Shown here in pieces: positions 57,971 through 64,000 of a DNA stretch of 64,000 nt. Under the pieces are notes generated by a model, which searched no databases, was not told where the DNA came from, and saw nothing but the letters and a program-made list of their open reading frames with translations. Each line of letters starts with the position of its first letter. The first letter of the stretch is position 1. A program made the translations under genes and the position numbers. Source of the DNA: Tenodera sinensis (lineage: Eukaryota > Arthropoda > Insecta > Mantodea > Mantidae); NCBI GenBank assembly GCA_030765045.1, contig CM060962.1, positions 266,465,330 through 266,529,329 on the forward strand, written 5' to 3'.

Positions 57971-58418
57971 GTGAACGGAAGAATGGTGGACATCATCGTG
58001 GACGGCAGGATACAGGAGAGGCCGTGCCGAGCACGAGTGAACACGAGTGCACCGGTGGACGCGACTCGCGCGGATGTGGCGGGGTTTGTTGCCGGACCCA
58101 TCGGAAGCAAAGTGGCTGCGAAGGTGCGCCAGAGAGGTCGGCGGACATGGTACCCAGTGAGCCGTTTCCAAGTGCGCAGGATGGCCCGTCAACACACCAG
58201 GAAGAAGGACAACTGGACGAGGGACCGTCAAGACCGGCGGTACTGTTGCAGAATTTCGAAGCAGGATGGCATACATCGTCCTACCCAGATCAAGGGACAC
58301 TATCCAACAGCGATACCTAGGATCGTGCCTCCTGGAGAAGAGGTTCGATGGGTTAGTCCACCGGGGCGCAAGGGAGATGCCGCATTGATAGTGCTGGTCG
58401 GGACTGAGGAGGGAGCAG
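57971..58418 (+). pseudogene. Decayed protease-like region of the inner element
   Basis: Begins VDIIVDGRIQERPCRARV then NTSAPVDATRADVAGFV (57,983-58,087). Spacing resembles the front of a retropepsin, but the catalytic D-T/S-G is replaced by N-T-S, so it would be inactive. The rest (basic, R/K/Q-rich) matches no domain that I can name. The frame runs into the 3' LTR without RT or integrase. The protease call is tentative. Confidence 0.4.
58399..58418 (+). other. Polypurine-like tract of the inner element
   Basis: Purine-rich GGGACTGAGGAGGGAGCAG immediately before the 3' LTR, the expected place for plus-strand priming. Confidence 0.7.
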
Positions 58419-58917
58419 TGTCACCGCGCCCGCCGCATCTAATTGCCGACAACAGCAGTGTCACCCATCGCATTATTGTCGGCACTACGGCAAAGGAGCC
58501 GAAGGAAAGAGACAGAGAATGGCCGCATTGTTGGGGCGCTTGCCGAAAGAGAGAAAAGAATAGAGGCTTCTGGAGTCTTCTACTTTGTATCTCGCCGCAA
58601 TAACTGAAAGTTCCTGAAGCTTCCAGAATAGTGCCTGGGAGATATAAATAGCGGTAAAGTGCGACAGAAGGGAGTCAGACGTATGTGAAGCGTTGAGTAG
58701 TCGTGCCGACGGAGACGGACAGACGATGTGAAGAGTTGTGCCGACGGAGGAGAGTTAGTTCTTTGTGTTACGAGTTCGGAGCCGTGCTGTTGGAGAATCG
58801 AAAAAGACTTTCTTGTTGTTGCAACGAGTGTACAAAGTTAATGTTTACGGAAATAAAAGTGTTTCTATATCTCGACTACATCTGTCTACTTTACTTTACA
58901 CCCACACCAAAGTCACA
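58419..58917 (+). repeat. 3' LTR of the inner element (499 bp)
   Basis: Same start (TGTCACCGCGCC) and end (AAAGTCACA) as the 5' LTR, with the TATA box and AATAAA conserved. It keeps the apparently original segment TAAAGTGCGACAGAAGGGAG after AGCGG, where the 5' LTR is changed. Confidence 0.93.
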
Positions 58918-58921
58918 GTAT
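58918..58921. other. Target-site duplication, right copy (GTAT)
   Basis: GTAT directly after the inner 3' LTR, matching 56,276-56,279. Confidence 0.88.
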
Positions 58922-59394
58922 GTATACAATTCAAATGACTATTTATATGTGTGTATTCCATGTAAGTATATTTCACATGAAATATGTAAAATTCAAAGGG
59001 CTATTTATGTATGTGTATAGGTGTATTCAAAATATGTCATTCGAAAGGGTAATCTGTTATTTATATGTGTGTATTCCACGTGAGTACATTTCACATGAAA
59101 GATGTAAAATTCGAAGGGCTATTTATGTATGTGTATATGTGTATTCAAAGGATGTCATTCAAAAGGGTAACCTGTGTAATATGTTCAGTATGTAAAATAT
59201 GTAAAAAAGGAAATACTCAATGATCAAACCATATACCCATTGAGCCGTCATATGATAAAAAACACTGACTCGGCGACAGCCCGCAAAATGTAAAACGAGA
59301 AAAGAAAGAAAATTTTTAAGTTCAGTGGGAGACAAGCTCTGAACAAATCAATTCCTACCCATGGTGGTAACTGATTTCTTCATAGCGGGGCATT
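58922..59394 (+). other. 3' untranslated region of the outer element, right part
   Basis: Contains two 118-bp tandem units and ends with CATAGCGGGGCATT just before the truncated 3' LTR, a weak polypurine tract. Confidence 0.6.
58940..59175 (+). repeat. Two 118-bp tandem repeats
   Basis: Units at 58,940-59,057 and 59,058-59,175, both opening TATTTATATGTGTGTATTCC and closing AAAGGGTAAYCTGT, with a small number of substitutions. Confidence 0.92.
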
Positions 59395-59464
59395 TGTAGC
59401 GGGATAAATCAAATCAATTGCTAAAGCAAATTCTTAAATAAAATGTTCGCCAACCGATCATTCC
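59395..59464 (+). repeat. Truncated 3' LTR of the outer element (70 bp)
   Basis: Identical to the first 70 bp of the 5' LTR (51,701-51,770), then switches directly to right-arm sequence TGTATTAATAGAAGCAGG. Confidence 0.9.
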
Positions 59465-59845
59465 CTGTATTAATAGAAGCAGGCAGCAGAAAAGAAATAT
59501 AAGAAAAATCACGGATGGCAATCGAGATGTTACGTGGATCGTGTAGGACGTAAAGCTGGAAATCGCTCCTTTATGCTGCTAAAAGGGAATTTACAAGGAA
59601 ATCCACTTATCAAAATAAGCAACGTGACTATTAAAAGTGAAAAGTGTTTCAAGCATCTGGGGATCTATATTGAAGTTAAACTTTGACATACATATCCAAA
59701 GCATTAGATCAAACGCTAATAATATAATGATGAAGCTTGTATCAATGACTCAGAGAAACTGTAAGATTGCGTTGGATGCCACAAGAACGCATCATACAGC
59801 AATAATGGTGGGAATCATGGAATATGGAGCATGTACTTAGGCAGA
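59465..59845 (+). pseudogene. LINE reverse transcriptase fragment (right arm)
   Basis: Duplicate of the left-arm fragment: LNFDIHIQSIRSNANNIMMK and IALDATRTHHTAIMVGIMEY remain readable, with stops. The YADD motif present in the left arm is missing because the junction with the LTR element falls just downstream of it. Confidence 0.65.
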
Positions 59846-60964
59846 TAGAATAAGATAAAAGAAAAATATAATTGCCACGAGAAGAACACATGTGCATGCT
59901 TCAACGATCCGTGGTGTAAGACCTCTACATTGAGGCGATCTTTTTCAAACACAATATTATTGATATGACACCTAGACTGATTCAGCGACCAGGGTATAAC
60001 TCGCTAAAATGGGCCTTTACAGTTCCATGATAACAAGATGGTGCACCATCTTATTGGGGGGGGGGGGGGGGCAAATGACCCAGTTGGGGACGGGTCCTTA
60101 AACTCCACACTCCACTCCCTCCACTCCATCTTACTGGGAGTAGTGTTTTAACGCAAGTCGTACCTGAACCTCATCAAAAAAATCCTGAAGCTCACCTCGC
60201 AGGAATTCCGGTTACCGTGGTCCTCTAAGCGATTGGGAGAAAGAGAAATCCCATAACATTGACCTCAAGAATACCACACCAAAATGTTTCGTACACAGTG
60301 AGGATTGTGCGGGACCCAGTAGTGCATGTTGTGTCTATTCGTAGTGACATAGTTGCTGACATAGCATTCATCGCTTCAAAGAACACTTTCAAGACAGTCC
60401 AGGGATGTCACCCTCGTGCACTATTTAACACTATGGGCTTGCATGCTTTTGGAAGGGACCGCTGCTAAGCTCTAAGGTCCATTTTCCCATGAAGAACCGG
60501 CTAGATTTGCATGGTTACCAAATGGCCGACTTAGCACGGTAATTCCGACCTTGTTGTTTTCGAGTATGAAGTGTGGTCTAGCTCCAAAAATAATAAGGAA
60601 GAGGTGAACCGCCTGGTATATAATAAGTAAATAACCACAATTAAATTGAAGGGAGCTGCGAGTACATCAAAATACTGAAGTAATGCAGCAATTGTAAACC
60701 AAGGAAAAACAGTTTTAGGAAAAGGTGTGCATGGGTGTGCTTGGGAATTTGGACACCATAACCAAGCCTGAAATGTCCAATTTACCTAACATGGTGTTTT
60801 AGTTCAGCGTCTTCCAAACGTGCGACAAAAGTTTTCAAACAAAATAACCACATCCTAATCTCGATACAAACGGTTTTGTTAGTATACAATACTTCCTCTG
60901 TGCACAACAGATGTAGGATTGATTTTCTATATATCGAGTTATGTTACAATTATTTAATAAGTAA

Positions 60965-61290
60965 GGCCGCCTCCGTAGCGCAGTTGGTAGCGCACTTGCC
61001 TATGGCGCGGAGCATGGGATTTTTTCGTCACTGGGAGGTCTGGCACAGGGTGCACACAGCCTCGTTAGGTCCCGGGGGAACAGTTGAAGAGCTACTTGAT
61101 GGAAAAGTAGCGGTCCCTGGTCGAGAAGACCGCATACCCAGCCAGGAGGGACCGTGGCGTTGATCACGTGCCACCTCTTCATCCAGTGCTGCACCCCACT
61201 CATAACGCCTGTGGTGGGCAGAGGTGGGGAACGCAGCGGTCAGGCGGTAGACTCGCTCCGGATGGGCTGTTGTGCCACGGGGTTTCATAG
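60965..61290 (+). mobile_element. SINE family 2 (right arm)
   Basis: GGCCGCCTCCGTAGCGCAGT then TGGTAGCGCACTTGCC at the head, followed by the same body as in the left-arm copy (33,645-33,975). Shared position shows that it predates the duplication. Confidence 0.75.
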
Positions 61291-62619
61291 TGCTTGGAAG
61301 AATTGGGTGATATTTTACCCGCTGTGTTTGTGATGACATAACGAGCAAGTACTCCAGATGTCAAATCTTCGCTATCGAGGTTAGCATGATATGTGCCAGT
61401 TTTCGAACTATGAATTAGATTTGGTTAATGCTTTCGATTTGGTCCATTGCTGGTAACTGGAAAGTTAAATCTAAAATTTCAGAGAATTAATGATATTTGT
61501 GAAGAAATCTTATTACCAAGGTATTACTTAGGGTAGTATAGACAGATACAGTTTGTTTCCGAGAGGGTTAATTTCTGCAGAAGCTTTCGGTATTATCCAA
61601 CATGTAATAAAGAAGAGAATAGACAAGGAGGAAGGCTAGATCTCCACAAGCCAGAAGTACATGCCCGAGCATTAGTAAATGCGTTATCCCAAGGAAAAGT
61701 ACGGACTGTAAGGGGAATGGTGGCATTAAAAGCTTCTCCTTGGTCCTCTTACTCGACAGGCAATCGCAGCGAGAAAAACACTCATCTGGATGCAAACGGT
61801 TACCCTCTCGTACCATTCGTAAGACAAGACAGTGACAGAAAGCGATAAAGATAGGAGAAAATGGAGAATGGTGCAAAGAAATTGCAAACGTAACACTCGC
61901 TCCATCTTCTTTTTCACTTCCTTTAATTGTATCTCCGTTTGAAATTCAAATGAATAGAAAATAACTTCAGAAGGATGAAGGAAGGGAGAAATTCAGCCTG
62001 ATTTTCTAATATCGGCTGAATTATTGATGTAGACTGAAATGTAAATTAAAAGAAGGTTGCTTTCATGGGCTTCAAATTCATTGGAATAAATACGAATTGT
62101 TGTAAGGAAAACGGACTGGTACCTCTGGATCTATTTCATAGTATGTTAAGGGATACTGGTACTGAATTGTCTAAAGTTTTTAATTTTAAGCTCATTTACT
62201 TGAAAACTGGCACACTTAACTACCTATATGTAAATTAAGAAATGACTGCGCAAAAGCTCAAATAACTTTTCGGACCCATGCAAGCTGGAAATTACTTCAG
62301 AACTAAGCTTTTCCCCTTACGTATTTCTCCCACTATTTTAAGGACTGAAACAAAGAGGTCCTAGAAGTAGTCGTTATCTCTCGTTTCATCGCTGGTAAAC
62401 AATACATGCAGGTCGTGAAGGTTGCATAACCGGCCGGGGGGGGGGGGGGGGCGTGGCGCTTTCCACGTCCCATCCTCCAGTTCTCCACAATACACTTTTG
62501 AAGGTCTACAATTTCCTTCTGGAAAGCAATGAAATATTACAATACAGGGCTCTCAATTGAATATCTATTCTTCCTCTTTTTTTAACTACGTAGGTCATAT
62601 AGGCGTGGCAGCACGCTCA

Positions 62620-62755
62620 AGGGTCCGAGTTCTCCAATTTTCCCCGCCATTCATACCACCAAGTGCTCCATCATCATCTTTCACTTCATCACTCCACCAT
62701 CATTTCATATCATCTTCTTCCTCATACCTGGCTTCGGGCTGATCGTTCATCCTGC
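62620..62755 (+). mobile_element. Decayed SINE family 1 body (right arm)
   Basis: Duplicate of 32,184-32,320: GTTCTCCAATTTTCCCCGCC, ACCAAGTGCTCCATCATCAT and CTGGCTTCGGGCTGATCG. Confidence 0.6.
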
Positions 62756-62759
62756 ATAG

Positions 62760-63254
62760 TGTCACCGCGCCCACCGCATCTAATTGCCGACAACCGCAGT
62801 GTCACCCATCGCATTATTGTCGGCACTACCGCAAAGGAGCCGAAGGAAAGAGACAGAGAATGGCCGCATTGTTGGGGCACTTGCCGAAAGAGAGAAAATG
62901 ATAGATTCTTCTGGAGTCTTCTACTTGGTATCTCGCCCAATAACTGAACGTTCCTGAAGCTTCCAGAATAGTGCCTGGGAGAAATAAATAGCGGTAAAGT
63001 GTGAGAAGAGTCAGTCAGTATGGGAAGGTTGAGTAGTCGTGCCGACGGAGACGGACAGACGATGTGAAGCGTTGTGCCGACGGAGAAGAGTTAGTTCTTT
63101 GTGTTACGAATTCGGAGTCGTGCTGTTGGAGAATCGGAAAAGACTTTCTTGCTGTTGCAACGAGTGTACGAGTTACTGTTTACGGAAATAAAAGTGTTTC
63201 TTTATCTCGACTACATCTGTCTTCTTTACTTTACACCCACTAAAAAAAGGCACA
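62760..63254 (+). mobile_element. Solo LTR of the inner-element family (495 bp)
   Basis: Starts TGTCACCGCGCCCACC and ends ACCCACTAAAAAAAGGCACA. It is collinear with the LTRs at 56,280 and 58,419. It is flanked by ATAG (62,756-62,759) and ATAC (63,255-63,258), a 4-bp target duplication with one substitution. The left arm shows the single ATAC (32,180-32,183 on the other strand). No internal region remains, so LTR-LTR recombination is inferred. Confidence 0.92.
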
Positions 63255-63648
63255 ATACTCTCTGTGAGTTTGCAGTTTCTATTAAATGGTTTCCCAGTTT
63301 GGTCACACCACCACAGTTATAGGTGATTTTAAAGTTTCATGCACATGTCTTTCATAGATTTTGATAACAGAATTATTTTACTTTTATTACACTAATTAAT
63401 CAAGTGCTGCACATGAAGCAGAAAGCGTAATTTTGAAAATGAAAATAAAAATACTAACACATTATTTGTATACTATTTCAAACAAAATCTGATGTGTTGC
63501 ACTCACATGACTTTCTCTACTCTTGTACTAACCATTCTAACAAACTCTTATTCCTATATCTCCATGTTAGTTAAGATAAACATTCGTACAAATTATCTTA
63601 CTGCTTATGTCCTTGTAGGTGGAATGGGAATATTAGAATACAGAATAC
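63255..63648 (-). repeat. Right arm of the inverted duplication, part 3
   Basis: Reverse complement of about 31,786-32,179. It ends inside the 5' part of a Rep-A copy (63,487-63,648) at GAATACAGAATACAG, where the sequence switches to the segment shared with 45,831-46,168. Confidence 0.9.
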
Positions 63649-64000
63649 AGTCTGTTGTGCTGCTGGCTTCACAGCATATACAAAATCGTACATCTTATTT
63701 CCACGCCTTTTCATTGATAATTGCAACCTGTGGTAAAATGAATTAGCAGCCACAAAAGTTAGGGCAGAATCAAAGTATCTCACTACAATTTCACTAGTAA
63801 TAATTTTATTTGAATTAATCATGAAAATCAGAAATTAAAAAAATGCCCAGTTTTTATTTTGGGCTGTGCAGTTGTCTAATCGACTTATTTTTGAGAAACC
63901 TCTATTAATTTTCTGAAAATGATAGAAAATGCTTATTTTATCTTTTTTTTTTTTCTTTTAAAAATATATTCGTGTCAAAGAACTGCAAGGGGCTTGCAAT
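63649..64000 (-). repeat. Inverse copy of 45,831-46,168
   Basis: TCTGTTGTGCTGCTGGCTTC to AACTGCAAGGGGC is the reverse complement of 45,831-46,168. The final bases (TTGCAAT) depart from it, and the window ends there. Confidence 0.85.

Larger units (their letters stand above)
56280..58917 (+). mobile_element. Non-autonomous LTR retrotransposon nested in the outer element
   Basis: A complete 2.64-kb insertion. It has a 5' LTR (56,280-56,770), primer-binding site, a 369-codon frame, a decayed second frame, a purine-rich tract and a 3' LTR (58,419-58,917), flanked by GTAT duplications. A 4-bp duplication fits Ty3/gypsy-type integration. No reverse transcriptase or integrase is encoded, so movement would need proteins from a relative. 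Confidence 0.92.
51701..59464 (+). mobile_element. Ty3/gypsy-type LTR retrotransposon, internally deleted (outer element)
   Basis: A 7.8-kb insertion in the right arm. It is bounded by the same 70 bp (TGTAGCGGGATAAATC ... GATCATTCC) at 51,701-51,770 and 59,395-59,464. It holds a 5' LTR, gag, protease and the integrase tail in the usual Ty3/gypsy order, but lacks reverse transcriptase, RNase H and the integrase core. No envelope frame is seen. A second LTR element is nested in its 3' untranslated region. The 3' LTR is cut after 70 bp and about 190 bp of arm sequence next to it is gone, so no target duplication remains. Confidence 0.85.
59465..62759 (-). repeat. Right arm of the inverted duplication, part 2
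   Basis: Reverse complement of about 32,180-35,470. It keeps the LINE fragment, the SINE family 2 copy (60,965-61,290), the GGAGT/G-run block and the decayed SINE (62,620-62,755). G/C homopolymer lengths differ from the left arm. Confidence 0.92.

Overview
The window is eukaryotic intergenic or intronic DNA, most likely from an arthropod and plausibly an insect. The evidence is dense tRNA-derived SINEs with RNA polymerase III A and B boxes, an I-like LINE with an RNase H domain, Ty3/gypsy-type LTR retrotransposons, a TA-flanked mariner-type MITE, and very long AAT and CA microsatellites. There is no operon-like coding. I found no convincing host protein-coding exon, rRNA gene or CRISPR array. 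The species call is an inference from repeat style only. All similarity statements come from reading the sequence by eye; no identity percentages were computed.

Layout. Positions 1-31,000 are a mosaic of old dispersed repeats. The commonest is an unnamed non-coding family of about 0.87 kb, called Rep-A here. It starts near AAAATCTGATGTG, carries a CA tract, and ends in a short hairpin plus an A-rich tail. A second unnamed family, Rep-P, has a TATATAAGG promoter and looks like solo LTRs. SINEs of several families, a SINE inserted in another SINE, a 550-bp MITE (23,891-24,440), a LINE tail (about 26,930-27,485) and AAT/CA/CT arrays fill much of the rest.

From about 31,786 to 63,648 the window holds a large inverted duplication. 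The left arm (31,786-36,956) reappears as its reverse complement in the right arm (50,496-63,648), and both inner ends stop inside an AAT/ATT array. The 13.5-kb spacer holds Rep-A copies, SINEs, a foldback, a tRNA-like sequence, an I-like LINE 3' fragment with an uninterrupted frame of about 448 codons (43,544-44,890, minus strand), and an 870-bp purine tract.

The right arm was interrupted after it was copied. A Ty3/gypsy-type element (51,701-59,464) has a full 5' LTR, a gag with one stop and one frameshift, a retropepsin, and a pol deleted from after the protease to the integrase tail. Its 3' LTR is cut to 70 bp. A second, smaller LTR element (56,280-58,917) sits inside it with a 4-bp GTAT target duplication, and a solo LTR of that second family sits at 62,760-63,254. 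The left arm keeps the matching empty site. This allows a relative order: LINE/SINE insertions, then inverted duplication, then the outer LTR element and the solo-LTR family, then the inner element and deletions.

The most interesting observations are the inverted duplication with its dated insertions, a perfect 14-bp hairpin in one LTR that looks like a template-switch mutation, and Rep-A as a carrier that seeds CA microsatellites.
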